Source: Sulfurospirillum cavolei (lineage in GTDB: Bacteria > Campylobacterota > Campylobacteria > Campylobacterales > Sulfurospirillaceae). Taken from it: DNA of 64,000 nucleotides. Positions 37,584 through 46,407 of this stretch are shown in pieces (the first letter of the stretch is position 1; each line of letters begins with the position of its first letter). The position numbers and the translations under genes are program-made. The DNA lies in assembly GCF_001548055.1 (NCBI RefSeq), contig NZ_AP014724.1:1426001-1490000 (forward strand), written 5' to 3'. The notes beneath the pieces were generated by a model that was not told the DNA's origin, made no database searches, and saw only the letters and a program-made list of their open reading frames with translations.

Positions 37584-37610
37584 TAAATTTTTTTGCATTT
37601 TTACCGATAG
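37584..37610 (+). promoter_or_regulatory. candidate sigma28 promoter for motAB
   Basis: TAAA at 37584-37587, exactly 15 bases, then ACCGATAG at 37603-37610. This differs from the FliA -10 consensus GCCGATAA at the first and last bases only, and lies 44 bases before the motA start. Confidence 0.55.
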
Positions 37611-37653
37611 TATTTTTTAGCAATTAATATTGAATCAGTTTGGAGCAAAAGGT

Positions 37654-38427
37654 ATGGATTTAACCGTCATCTTAGGCATGTTGCTTGCCGTTACGTCGAT
37701 CTCCGTGGGCGATCTTTTAGAGGGCGGCAATCCCGTTCACGTTCTACATTTTACCTCCTTTTTGATCGTGGTTCCGACTGCTATGGCATCGGCCATGACG
37801 GGCACGACCCAAGAAAACGTTAAAGCTGCTTTTAAAGAATTTAAACTCGTTTTTAAAAAATCTCCTATCGATCTTCACGCACGCATTAAACAAATCGTCG
37901 ATTTTGCCATTATCGCCAGACGCGACGGTATTTTGGCGTTAGAATCACATGCCAACCAGATGGAAGACGAGTTTTTCAAAAAAGGCTTAAGTATGGCGGT
38001 TGACGGTACGGAAGCGCACGAAATCGAAGAGACGCTGGAAATTATGATCGAACAAACCGAGGAATATTACCACGGTGCGGCGCACTACTGGCTTCTTGCC
38101 GGTGAAACCTGCCCCGTTATGGGACTCGTCGGTGCCGTTTTGGGTTTGATCCTTGCGCTTCAAAAACTCGATAACCCCGCCGAAATGGCGGCAGGTATTG
38201 CGGGTGCATTTACCGCAACGGTTACGGGTATTGCGGGTGCTTACATGTTCTTAGGTCCTTGGGGAAATAAGCTCAAAGGAAAATCACACGACTTTATCAA
38301 AGAAAAACATGTCATCTTAGCCGGTATTTTAGGTATTTCACACGGCGACAATCCGAGGACTTTAGAGATGAAACTTCTCAACTACCTCTCTCCGCTTGAA
38401 GAGAAGAAAAGTCAATTCGATAAATAA
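37654..38427 (+). CDS. motA: flagellar motor stator protein MotA
   Basis: A 257-residue stator subunit that uses ion flow to drive the rotor. The start at 37654 (MDLTVILGMLLAVTSISVGDLLEGG) follows GGAG by 8 bases; the TTG at 37630 is unlikely. Four membrane helices are seen (1-20, 30-50, about 145-165, 180-200), with the cytoplasmic charged loop between helices 2 and 3 (IARRDGILALESHANQMEDEFFKKGLSM) and the TCPVMGLVGAVLGLILALQKLDNP segment that lines the channel. motB follows after 9 nt. Confidence 0.95.
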   Translation: MDLTVILGMLLAVTSISVGDLLEGGNPVHVLHFTSFLIVVPTAMASAMTGTTQENVKAAFKEFKLVFKKSPIDLHARIKQIVDFAIIARRDGILALESHANQMEDEFFKKGLSMAVDGTEAHEIEETLEIMIEQTEEYYHGAAHYWLLAGETCPVMGLVGAVLGLILALQKLDNPAEMAAGIAGAFTATVTGIAGAYMFLGPWGNKLKGKSHDFIKEKHVILAGILGISHGDNPRTLEMKLLNYLSPLEEKKSQFDK

Positions 38428-38436
38428 GGAAACTCC

Positions 38437-39231
38437 GTGGGTAAAAAATGTAAACAGACCGAATGCCCCGCCGGTGAAAAATGGGCCGTTCCTTATGCCG
38501 ACTTTCTGAGCCTTCTTTTAGCACTTTTTATCGCACTTTACGCACTTGCTTCCGTTAACAGCGAAAAGATGAAAGCCCTCAAAGAAGAGTTTGTTAAAAT
38601 TTACGATTACAGTGCCAAACCCGAAGAAGCCAACCCCGTTATTCGCTTAAACGCCAAAGCCGGCGATGCGGCAAAAGATAAAGACAAAGGAAATGCGGGC
38701 GGCGTATCGACGCAACTGGACGAGATTGCCAAATTGGCCGAAATGATTGAAAAAATGAACATCGGCGAAGGCTCTTTGGAACAAAAAATCGACGGTGCAA
38801 TGCTCAAACTCCCCACAAAGATGTTATTTGCTCCGGGCTCCGCCGACATTACCAACAGTGATTCAATGCTTTTCTTAAAACGTGTTTCGGATATTATCTC
38901 GATGTTACCTAAAAACGTCGACGTCGTCGTGAAAGGCTACACCGACAATACGCCCGTACCGAGCGGCAGTAAATTTCAAGACAATTTAGAGCTCTCAAGC
39001 GCGCGCGCCAATGCCGTCATTCGCGTTTTAATTAAAAACGGTATTGCTCGCGATCGCCTGAGCTCCGCCGGATACGGCGATACCAAACCCGTGGCAAGCA
39101 ATGATACGCAAGAAGGTCGAGAAAAGAACGGTCGCGTCGAGTTTACGATGCGCATCTCAGGTCCCGATAATTCCGCCAAAAAAGAGTCTATCCTCGATAC
39201 GCTCAATACCATCAATAAAAAAGCAGAATAG
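38437..39231 (+). CDS. motB: flagellar motor stator protein MotB
   Basis: A 264-residue stator subunit with GTG start (AAGGAAACTCC before it). The single helix near residues 20-40 reads KWAVPYADFLSLLLALFIALYALASVN and contains the Asp needed for ion binding. A linker rich in Lys/Asp/Gly follows, then the OmpA-like peptidoglycan-binding domain (about 140-245) with VVVKGYTDNTPV, ARANAVIRVLIKNG and RLSSAGYGDTKPVASN. It anchors MotA to the cell wall. Confidence 0.95.
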   Translation: MGKKCKQTECPAGEKWAVPYADFLSLLLALFIALYALASVNSEKMKALKEEFVKIYDYSAKPEEANPVIRLNAKAGDAAKDKDKGNAGGVSTQLDEIAKLAEMIEKMNIGEGSLEQKIDGAMLKLPTKMLFAPGSADITNSDSMLFLKRVSDIISMLPKNVDVVVKGYTDNTPVPSGSKFQDNLELSSARANAVIRVLIKNGIARDRLSSAGYGDTKPVASNDTQEGREKNGRVEFTMRISGPDNSAKKESILDTLNTINKKAE

Positions 39232-39272
39232 TTTCGACTATTTTGCTTCATCTCTAACACGAACGAGCTTTT

Positions 39273-41108
39273 ATGATTCAAGTCAGTCATTTGTATAAAC
39301 ATTTCGGCGAACAAAGCCTTTTTGAAGATATTAATTTTAGTTTAGGAAGCGGCTATAAAGTCGGCTTCGTCGGGCGAAACGGTTCAGGAAAATCCACGCT
39401 TTTTAAAATACTTTTGGACGAAGAAGAAGCCGACGCCGGCGATATTTTGATTCCGAAAAACTATACTGTTGGAACGCTTCGCCAACATATCCTCTTTACG
39501 CATCATAGCGTTCGCGAAGAGTGTGCTTCCGCACTCAAGCACGAGGAAGCCTTTGACGTGTATAAAATCGAAAAGCTGCTTTTCGGGTTAGGCTTTACGC
39601 AAGACGATTTGGACAAAGACCCGATGAGCTTTTCCGGCGGTTATCAAATTCGCCTTAACCTTGTCAAACTTCTTGCCGCCGATCCTAACATGTTATTGTT
39701 GGACGAGCCGACCAACTACCTTGACATCGTCTCGATGCGTTGGCTTAAAAATTTTCTCAAAGAGTTTAAAGGCGAGCTGATACTTATTACCCACGATCGC
39801 GATTTCATGGACGCGGTTTGTACGCATACGATGGGACTCAGGCGTCGATCGCTCAAATTGATCGAAGGTAATACGCACAAATACTACGCCAAACTGGAAG
39901 AAGACGATGAATATTACCTCAAAACCAAAGCCAATTTAGACAAAAAACGTGCCGAATTGGAAGATTTTATTACGCGGCAAAAAGCCAAAGCTTCTAAAGC
40001 CGTTATGGCGCAAAGCAAGGCAAAACAACTCGATAAAATGGGCGAAATGGAAGATTTGGAAGCGGAGAACAGCCTTGCTTTTACGTTTAATTACAAAAAA
40101 ACGCCGGCTAAAATTATGTCGGAAGCGCACAATCTTACGTTCGGATACGATGCTGCAAAACCGCTTTTCAACAACCTTTCGTTTAAACTCGAAAAAGGAA
40201 AATGCTTAGCGATTATCGGTAAAAACGGCAAGGGAAAATCCACGCTCCTCAACCTTTTAGCGGGGGAATTAAACCCTCACGCAGGTTCACTGTATTTTCA
40301 TCCGGAAACGACGCATGCACATTTTGGGCAAACCAATATTCAAAGGCTGAACCTCAAAAATACGATCATCGACGAGATCTATGAAACAGACCCGCTTCTT
40401 GGGATTACGCGCGTGCGTTCGATTTGCGGAGCGATGATGTTTAGCGGTAAACTTGCCGAAAAAGAGATAGCGATTCTCTCCGGAGGCGAACGAAGCCGCG
40501 TTATGCTCGGTAAAATTATCGCAACGCCTGCCAACCTTCTTTTCTTGGATGAACCCACGAACCATCTTGACATGTACTCCATCGATGCTCTTTGTGAAGC
40601 GATTAAAAGCTTTGAAGGATCAACTGTTTTGGTCACGCACTCCGAGGCGATGCTTCGAGCATTAGCCGATACCTTGATTATTTTTCATCACGATAAAGCG
40701 GAGTTTTTTGACGGAAACTACGATACGTTTTTAGAAAAAATCGGATGGGAAGAAGAGCTTGACGACACGCCTAAAAAAGCCGTATCGAGTGATTATAACG
40801 AGATCAAAAAACGACGCACCAAGCTGATTCAAGAGCGAAGTAACGCCCTATCGCCTCTGAAAAAAGAGATCGAGCGTTTGGAACATAGAATTATCGCGCT
40901 TGAGGAGCGCATCAAAAACACTAACGAAGCCCTTGTCGTCTGTTCGTCAAGCACTAACGATTTGTCGGAATTGCAACGTCTTAGCAAAATGATTAAAATC
41001 GACGAAGAAGAGCTTGAAAAACTTTTCGAAACGTTTGAATCTTTACATGTACGTCACGATTCGCTCTTTGAAGCCTATGAAATTCAATTGAAAAACATTG
41101 AAAATTAG
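39273..41108 (+). CDS. ABC-F family ATPase
   Basis: A 611-residue soluble protein with two tandem ABC ATPase domains and no membrane segment. Domain 1 has GRNGSGKST near residue 34, SFSGGYQIRL and DEPTNYLD; the charged linker about 200-260 is the ABC-F arm; domain 2 has GKNGKGKST near 317, ILSGGERSRV and DEPTNHLD; a coiled-coil tail follows from about residue 500. ABC-F proteins act on ribosomes (translation factors such as EttA/Uup or antibiotic protection). The C-terminal coiled coil is most like Uup/YheS types. A short acidic protein gene follows. Confidence 0.92.
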   Translation: MIQVSHLYKHFGEQSLFEDINFSLGSGYKVGFVGRNGSGKSTLFKILLDEEEADAGDILIPKNYTVGTLRQHILFTHHSVREECASALKHEEAFDVYKIEKLLFGLGFTQDDLDKDPMSFSGGYQIRLNLVKLLAADPNMLLLDEPTNYLDIVSMRWLKNFLKEFKGELILITHDRDFMDAVCTHTMGLRRRSLKLIEGNTHKYYAKLEEDDEYYLKTKANLDKKRAELEDFITRQKAKASKAVMAQSKAKQLDKMGEMEDLEAENSLAFTFNYKKTPAKIMSEAHNLTFGYDAAKPLFNNLSFKLEKGKCLAIIGKNGKGKSTLLNLLAGELNPHAGSLYFHPETTHAHFGQTNIQRLNLKNTIIDEIYETDPLLGITRVRSICGAMMFSGKLAEKEIAILSGGERSRVMLGKIIATPANLLFLDEPTNHLDMYSIDALCEAIKSFEGSTVLVTHSEAMLRALADTLIIFHHDKAEFFDGNYDTFLEKIGWEEELDDTPKKAVSSDYNEIKKRRTKLIQERSNALSPLKKEIERLEHRIIALEERIKNTNEALVVCSSSTNDLSELQRLSKMIKIDEEELEKLFETFESLHVRHDSLFEAYEIQLKNIEN

Positions 41109-41141
41109 TGTAAAATTGCCAAAAAAGCAAAGGTACACACG

Positions 41142-41444
41142 ATGCAAAATTTAAAAGAACTCCTCTTGGAAAACGGTTGCTCGCCGGAGTTTATCATTGA
41201 TGCTATGCGCTATGAGCATCTTTTTAAAGGAGACGTCGACGCCTTTCTCGATACCGTCGAAGATATTTTGATGAACGAAGAAGATTACGATGAAGAAGCC
41301 CTAGACGATGAGGACGATTTTGATGAAGAGGAAGACGACCCTATTTATCAAAGCGAGTACAATTACGAGGGCAACGAAGACGATATCTATTTTGAAGACG
41401 AAGACGGCGAAGAGGCCTTTGAAGACGACGAAGAAGAGGAATAA
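41142..41444 (+). CDS. small acidic protein, unknown
   Basis: A 100-residue protein. The first 50 residues look folded (LKELLLENGCSPEFIIDAMRYEHLFKGDVDAFLDTVEDIL, helical). The second half is almost only Asp/Glu with Tyr and Phe (DDEDDFDEEEDDP and similar), giving a very low pI. It lies 33 nt behind the ABC-F gene, so they are likely co-transcribed. I do not recognise the family. An acidic tail of this sort may mimic nucleic acid or bind basic proteins such as those of the ribosome, but this is speculation. Confidence 0.72.
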   Translation: MQNLKELLLENGCSPEFIIDAMRYEHLFKGDVDAFLDTVEDILMNEEDYDEEALDDEDDFDEEEDDPIYQSEYNYEGNEDDIYFEDEDGEEAFEDDEEEE

Positions 41445-41453
41445 TCCTCTTTT

Positions 41454-42194
41454 TCACACCTCGATATGAAATCCTTGCTCGATGTAAGGATACTCTACTT
41501 TGATTTTTTTCTCACGTATCGGCAATAATGTATGACAACTTGCATGAATAAAATAGCCCATTTGCGGCTCGATTCGGCGGATCAATGCCGCGGCGGTTTG
41601 AGGCGTACAATGTTTTTTAGACAACATCCCGTCACTATAGCACGCATCGATAAAAAGATGGTCGATCTTTTGAGCGTGTAAAAACGCAAGCATCGTTTCT
41701 TCGATGTCGCCGCAATCGGTCAAATATGCCGCCGTTTTCGTTGCGGTACGAATCACATATCCCAAAGTCGGCTTCGAGTGTACAAGCGCAACCGCCGTAA
41801 TCGTGACGCCTTGAATTTCAACGCTTTGTAAAGGGTTTAACACACGGTACTCCAAAGAATCTTTGCGCACCAATAAATCCCCGAAACCGTCGGCATCGTC
41901 GGGTATATAGCACGGAATGGTCGTAACGGATTTACGAAGGCGCATCAGCCCCAAACAATGATCGGCATGAAAGTGCGTTAAAAAGACGGCACGAATCGTA
42001 ACGGTATTGAATCGATCCATGAGTGCATCGTATCCGGCGTCAAATAAAATCACGCTTCCGTCGTCTAAGGTGAGATAAGCCGACGTGGAACGATTGCTGA
42101 TTCCTTTTTCCCGCGCCTCTTGACAAACCTTACATGTACATTGATGAAGCGGAATACCGCCCGTGTCCGAAGTTCCTAGAAATTCAAATTTCAC
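41454..42194 (-). CDS. MBL-fold metallo-hydrolase (PhnP-like)
   Basis: A 246-residue metallo-beta-lactamase-fold enzyme. It begins MKFEFLGTSDTGGIP, has a zinc-type CTCKVC knuckle near residue 20, the metal-binding THFHADHCLG near 74, a metal-ligand DACYSDG near 183 and the final FIHASCH histidines. The layout resembles PhnP, a phosphoribosyl cyclic phosphodiesterase; other cyclic-phosphate or nucleotide substrates are possible. A TATAAT box (minus, 42225-42220) lies 26 bases before the start. Confidence 0.87.
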   Translation of the reverse strand: MKFEFLGTSDTGGIPLHQCTCKVCQEAREKGISNRSTSAYLTLDDGSVILFDAGYDALMDRFNTVTIRAVFLTHFHADHCLGLMRLRKSVTTIPCYIPDDADGFGDLLVRKDSLEYRVLNPLQSVEIQGVTITAVALVHSKPTLGYVIRTATKTAAYLTDCGDIEETMLAFLHAQKIDHLFIDACYSDGMLSKKHCTPQTAAALIRRIEPQMGYFIHASCHTLLPIREKKIKVEYPYIEQGFHIEV

Positions 42195-42229
42195 GCATTC
42201 CCTTTAAAAAAGATGTGAAATTATACACG

Positions 42230-42270
42230 AAAAAGAGGATGCGAGCTTCATACTTTGCGTATGAAGCTCG
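42230..42270 (-). terminator. intrinsic terminator after chemoreceptor gene
   Basis: CGAGCTTCATAC (42242-42253) pairs with GTATGAAGCTCG (42259-42270) as a perfect 12-bp stem with a 5-base loop. On the minus strand it is followed by CATCCTCTTTTTCG, so it ends the chemoreceptor transcript just before the metallo-hydrolase promoter. Confidence 0.85.
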
Positions 42271-42275
42271 AAGCA

Positions 42276-43883
42276 TTACTGAAACTGCCCCAGCTTAGCA
42301 TTGAGATTTTCCGCTAACTTGGAGAGATGATCGGCCGCAGAGGCGATCTCTTCGATGCTTCTGGCGTTTTCGCTTGTAATCGCATTGATATTGGTAACAA
42401 GATCAACGATCTTATCGGTATCTTTAGCAATCTTATGAGAATTATCGGCACTCACACCGACCGATGCTACGCTTTCGTTCATGACCGAGGTCGTAGAGAT
42501 AATGGTATCTTCGACATTGGTTGAAACCGAAGCTAGATGACGAATGTTTTGAGCATTTTTACTCATCTTATCCGAAGAGTTAACGATGGATTGAACGATG
42601 ACGTTAATCGTTGCGTTAATCTCGGTTAAAGACGATTGGGTACGTTCGGCAAGTTTACGGACTTCATCGGCAACCACCGCAAAGCCTCGTCCGTGTTCTC
42701 CTGCTCGGGCAGCTTCAATCGCGGCATTGAGTGCAAGCAAATTGGTTTGATCGGCAATATCGGAGATGACGGTTAAGATCTCTTTGACCTGTTCGGCATC
42801 TTTACTCATCTGTTCCAATTGTCCGGCAAGTGCACTTTCGGCTTCACTGGCAAGTTCGACTTCGTTTTTCAGTTGAATCACTTCATTTTTGGCGGCTTCG
42901 AGTTTATTGCCCGCAAGAGCGATACTTTGTTTCATCGATTCGGAGAGGATCGCCGTTTCTTGAACAAACTTTTTAATCGATACGATCTCTTCAATCGTAT
43001 TGTTAACGATCACGGTACTGTTTTCGGCATTTCTACCGATTTGCATACTGGTGGTGGAGAGTTCATGCGAAACCGAAGCGTTTTCGCTAGAAGAGCGTTT
43101 GACGTCTTCAATAATATGCTCTAAGGTATCTACCAGCGTATTAAAGCTATTGACGATCTCTTGGATCTCATTCTTTTTACCGTAATGGATACGAAACTTC
43201 AACTCTTTTTTTTGAACGAATCCACTGATACTATCTCGTATCAGATGCACTCCTTGCATCACGTTATTTCGGATCATCACGCCTAAGACAATCACGCTCA
43301 AGGCTACGATTAGGGAAAGTCCTATCATCATCGACGAGGCGCTGTTCTTTTCCGCAGCCGCTTCTTGCGATTCACGTAATGCATCTTCTTGGACATCGTC
43401 CATATGCTCATCCGTCGTCTTCGTAAGCGTTTGAGGCACTTCCGCCGTAGCGGCGATCAACTGTTTAATTTCCTCTTTTTTACCTTCTTTGGAAAGCGTA
43501 AAAATTTTGTTCACGATCTGGGTATATTTATTAAAATACTCTTTTTCTTTTTCGTAATAACCTCTGTCTTTAGCATCGGAAATCAAGCGTTCGTAATCGT
43601 GATTGGCTTTTTCGAAATCGCGTTTATAACCGTTGAATTTTTCCTCCAACGCTTCTTGCGTCTTAAGATCGTCGCTTTCCATATGCTGTAAAGCAACGAT
43701 GCGCATGCGGTACATCGCTTGCTGTAAATCTCCGATCAGTAAAATACTCGGTAAGGAATTGACGTTACATGTATTGGTCTTGGCATAGACGTGTTCCATC
43801 TTCGTCATCCCGATGCTAAAAACGGCGATAATGCCTAAAATAGCAATGAGAAGCATGGTAATTAACTGTTTTGAGATACTCAT
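42276..43883 (-). CDS. methyl-accepting chemotaxis protein with four-helix-bundle sensor
   Basis: A 535-residue chemoreceptor. The N-terminal helix (about 5-25, [19 protein letters not shown]) and a second near 185-205 flank a periplasmic all-helical sensor of the 4HB_MCP type with no Cache motifs. A HAMP domain (about 208-260) and the signalling hairpin follow with [20 protein letters not shown] and [19 protein letters not shown]. Its ATG overlaps the stop of the broken HD-GYP gene (ATGA), so expression was once coupled to it. Ligand unknown. Confidence 0.92.
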   Translation of the reverse strand: MSISKQLITMLLIAILGIIAVFSIGMTKMEHVYAKTNTCNVNSLPSILLIGDLQQAMYRMRIVALQHMESDDLKTQEALEEKFNGYKRDFEKANHDYERLISDAKDRGYYEKEKEYFNKYTQIVNKIFTLSKEGKKEEIKQLIAATAEVPQTLTKTTDEHMDDVQEDALRESQEAAAEKNSASSMMIGLSLIVALSVIVLGVMIRNNVMQGVHLIRDSISGFVQKKELKFRIHYGKKNEIQEIVNSFNTLVDTLEHIIEDVKRSSSENASVSHELSTTSMQIGRNAENSTVIVNNTIEEIVSIKKFVQETAILSESMKQSIALAGNKLEAAKNEVIQLKNEVELASEAESALAGQLEQMSKDAEQVKEILTVISDIADQTNLLALNAAIEAARAGEHGRGFAVVADEVRKLAERTQSSLTEINATINVIVQSIVNSSDKMSKNAQNIRHLASVSTNVEDTIISTTSVMNESVASVGVSADNSHKIAKDTDKIVDLVTNINAITSENARSIEEIASAADHLSKLAENLNAKLGQFQ

Positions 43884-44931
43884 AAATTGACCACTCCTTT
43901 GAGGTATTTAATATTCTTTTTTTTATGCAAATACGGTTCAAAATCTTCCCATGTTCGAAACGAAAAATCATGAAGATGAAAATGGGTCAGACTAATGTCG
44001 ATCCCCTCAAATCCTAAACAGAGTTTTTCTTTAACCTCTTGCGTGTCAACATTCATATGATGCGAGTTTAAGATCACAAAATCATCGCCGTAGATACGAA
44101 AAATCGGCGCATGGTCAAAGAGAAGTTTGAGCCTTAAAAACGTCTCTTTTAAAAGATGGTTTCCCGCTTTCCAGCCGTAATAATCGTTATAGCAATGCAT
44201 ATGATGAATTTCGATCAGATAGCAGCAAATGCACTCGTTTTCACCCCGTTGCATTAAAAAGTAGTTCAAATAATCGCTGGAATATCCCGTCGTGATTTTA
44301 TCTTTGTAGAAAAACGCAAAATACTCTTCTTGATGATACGACGTCGGAATTTGATGAACGCTTGTAAGCTCTTTTTGGATTTCGAAAAAACGTACGGCGG
44401 CTTCAACGACGTGCGGATCAAATTGCGTATTGGAGCATCATCGTAACTCGTTTAAGGCTTCGTTTTTGGTTTTTCGCGGTTTGTAGATTCGGTTGGTCGT
44501 CATAGCGTCAAAAGCGTCGGCAACGCATAAAATGCGTGATATCAGAGGAATAGCATCGCCTCTGAGTCGATCGGGATAGCCCGTCCCGTCGAACGATTCG
44601 TGATGATGCCGCACAATAGGGACATGGTCTTTTAACGCGGAAATATTTTCGATGACTTTCACGCTGTCGATCGCATGACGCTGCATAATGATGAGCTCTT
44701 TTTTCGTAAAACGCTTGGGTTTTAAAAGAATGGATTCGGGGGGGTTAAGAGTTTTCCGACGTCATGAAGCAATCCGGTTTCATGCGCTAACGTCTGTTCT
44801 TTGGCGTCCAATCCCAAATTTTCCGCAATTTTAGAAGCATAATAGGCAACTCTTCTTGAATGTCCGGCCGTATAAGGGTCTTTTTCTTCCAAAATCGTAT
44901 TAAGCATATGGATTGCTTCGCGATAAATCAT
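43880..44931 (-). pseudogene. HD-GYP phosphodiesterase with degenerate GGDEF-like tail, broken twice
   Basis: From the ATG at 44931 (AAGAAGG before it) the frame reads MIYREAIHMLNTILEEKDPYTAGHSRRVAYYA...ETGLLHDVGKLLTP, the first half of an HD-GYP domain. At a run of seven C (plus-strand G 44738-44744) the frame is lost and ends at once; adding one C restores ...TPPESILLKPKRFTKKELIIMQRHAID and continues through HHHESFDGTGYP and CVADAFDAMTTNR. In that frame an in-frame TGA (44440-44438) follows NELR; beyond it the same frame runs on with CSNTQFDPHVVEAAVRFFEI (as expected of HD-GYP) and a diverged GGDEF-like domain (RIYGDDFVIL) to 43880. CGA to TGA is the likely change. The tract may be phase-variable or a sequencing error. 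Confidence 0.85.
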
Positions 44932-45000
44932 AATACCTTCTTTTGTGTACGTATACCTACGTTTTTCTGATGAGTTTAATTGAGAAAGAAAGCTAAATAC

Positions 45001-45014
45001 TCTATTATAATAGA
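45001..45014. promoter_or_regulatory. XRE operator palindrome, HD-GYP side
   Basis: TCTATTATAATAGA is a perfect 14-bp palindrome. On the minus strand it contains TATAAT, so it coincides with a likely -10 box of the HD-GYP gene. A near copy lies 119 bases away before the divergent XRE gene. Confidence 0.6.
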
Positions 45015-45119
45015 TAAATATGCATTTTATTTCAAATAAAATTAAAATGATATTAATTTGACATACGTAATCATTTTCCGCCTTAATTTTAGTCGTAAAA
45101 TCGATCAAAACTCAAACGC

Positions 45120-45133
45120 TCTATTATGATAGA
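45120..45133. promoter_or_regulatory. XRE operator palindrome, regulator side
   Basis: TCTATTATGATAGA differs from the perfect palindrome at 45001 by one base. It contains TATGAT, a plausible -10 for the XRE gene 65 bases downstream. The pair of sites fits autoregulation plus control of the divergent gene. Confidence 0.6.
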
Positions 45134-45197
45134 TTGATTGAAGTCGTTTATCGGTATAAACTCACGTATGGAAAATTAAAAGCATTAAAGAAATTTT

Positions 45198-45473
45198 ATG
45201 AAAAAAACTCTAGAGCATTTTCAACAAGAGATAGAATATGACGGTACAGAAATGCGAGCGTTTTTTTTAAGCGTCGGGCGGCGAATTCAGACTATTCGTA
45301 AAAAAAAAGGTATTAGCCAGCTCGAACTTTCGAATATGCTTGGATTTAAGTCGACCTCATTAATCGCCGGAGCGGAATCGGGATACCATAACATTAAGTT
45401 TTCTTTAGAGCACCTCTACAAAATTTCTAAAGCACTTAATGTCAGTATCAAAGAATTTTTCGACTTTGAATAA
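45198..45473 (+). CDS. XRE family transcriptional regulator, copy 1
   Basis: A 91-residue helix-turn-helix protein. The HTH spans about residues 28-82: RRIQTIRKKKGISQLELSNMLGFKSTSLIAGAESGYHNIKF, followed by LEHLYKISKALNVSIKEFFDFE. It is a clear homologue of the regulator at 50125, sharing the EHLYKI and the C-terminal FF ending. It is divergent from the broken HD-GYP gene with two palindromes between them, so it probably represses itself and that gene. Confidence 0.85.
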   Translation: MKKTLEHFQQEIEYDGTEMRAFFLSVGRRIQTIRKKKGISQLELSNMLGFKSTSLIAGAESGYHNIKFSLEHLYKISKALNVSIKEFFDFE

Positions 45474-45511
45474 ACGCAGCTCCGCGCGCTTAACGATTGA
45501 CGTTTACCGTT

Positions 45512-45542
45512 ACATGTCAGATTGGACTCACGTCTGACATGT
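45512..45542. terminator. shared terminator hairpin between XRE copy 1 and ZIP transporter
   Basis: ACATGTCAGA (45512-45521) pairs perfectly with TCTGACATGT (45533-45542) across an 11-base loop, between two convergent genes. Confidence 0.65.
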
Positions 45543-46387
45543 TAAATTAATTTGAACGCAACCAAGCTTATCGCCATTACGAACATTCCTAAAACGATTC
45601 CGAAAATCGTCGTATGGGCATTACCGTACACGCGCGCCGAAGGTAAGAGTTCGTCAAAAGAGATATACACCATGATGCCCGCAACCACGCCGAACGTAAT
45701 GCCTAACGTCAGCTCGCCCATGATCGGAAGTAAGAGGAAAAAGCCTACGATCGCGCCGATCGGCTCCGCTAAACCTGAGATAAAAGCGTACCAAAACGCT
45801 TTTTGACGATTTCCCGTCGCATGATAAATCGGTAAAGAAACCGCCATTCCCTCGGGAATATTGTGAATTGCAATCGCAAGCGCGATCGTTAAACCGATAG
45901 TCACGTTTTCGACCGCGGCGATAAACGTCGCAAATCCTTCGGGAAAATTGTGAATCGTGATCGCAAGTGCCGTAAAAATACCCGTACGATGCAGTGCTGA
46001 ATGATTGACGGGCGTGTGTGCATTTGTTTCGTGAAGAACGCTCAGTTCTTGGGTTGATTTGAGTTCGTGAGGATTGACGTCTTCGGGGATCATTTTATCG
46101 ATCAAGGCACTCAGCGCAATTCCCGCAAAAAAACAGACCAACGCAATCGCTTCGCCTTTAACGTCGTTGTGAAAAAGCAGACTAAACGAGAGCTTGGATT
46201 TGTTTAAAATTTCGACGAATGAAACGTACACCATCACGCCTGCGGAAAAACCGAGTCCGATCGATAAAAACGTATGGCTTTTATTTTTCGAAAAAAAAGC
46301 GATTAATGCGCCAAAGCCGGTACTGAGTCCGGCTAAAAGCGTCAAGAAAAAAGCGGGAAGAAACTGTGCCAACGTTATCGACTCCAT
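45542..46387 (-). CDS. zupT: ZIP family divalent metal transporter (ZupT-like)
   Basis: A 281-residue inner-membrane transporter for zinc, iron or manganese. Eight hydrophobic helices are seen. Helix 4 has ITIHNFPEGFATFI (near residue 140) and helix 5 AIAIHNIPEGMAVSLP (near 170), the paired HNxPEG metal-binding motifs of the ZIP family. A polar loop near residues 100-130 contains His residues (ALHETNAHTPVNHSALH-type), which may bind metal. Length is near E. coli ZupT (257) with a longer loop. Confidence 0.92.
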   Translation of the reverse strand: MESITLAQFLPAFFLTLLAGLSTGFGALIAFFSKNKSHTFLSIGLGFSAGVMVYVSFVEILNKSKLSFSLLFHNDVKGEAIALVCFFAGIALSALIDKMIPEDVNPHELKSTQELSVLHETNAHTPVNHSALHRTGIFTALAITIHNFPEGFATFIAAVENVTIGLTIALAIAIHNIPEGMAVSLPIYHATGNRQKAFWYAFISGLAEPIGAIVGFFLLLPIMGELTLGITFGVVAGIMVYISFDELLPSARVYGNAHTTIFGIVLGMFVMAISLVAFKLI

Positions 46388-46407
46388 TCTCGCTCCTTTT
46401 TGCGAGA

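Noticed and set aside
44438..44440. TGA as a selenocysteine codon
   Set aside because: The family has Arg at this position and the gene is also frameshifted, so a C to T nonsense change is simpler.
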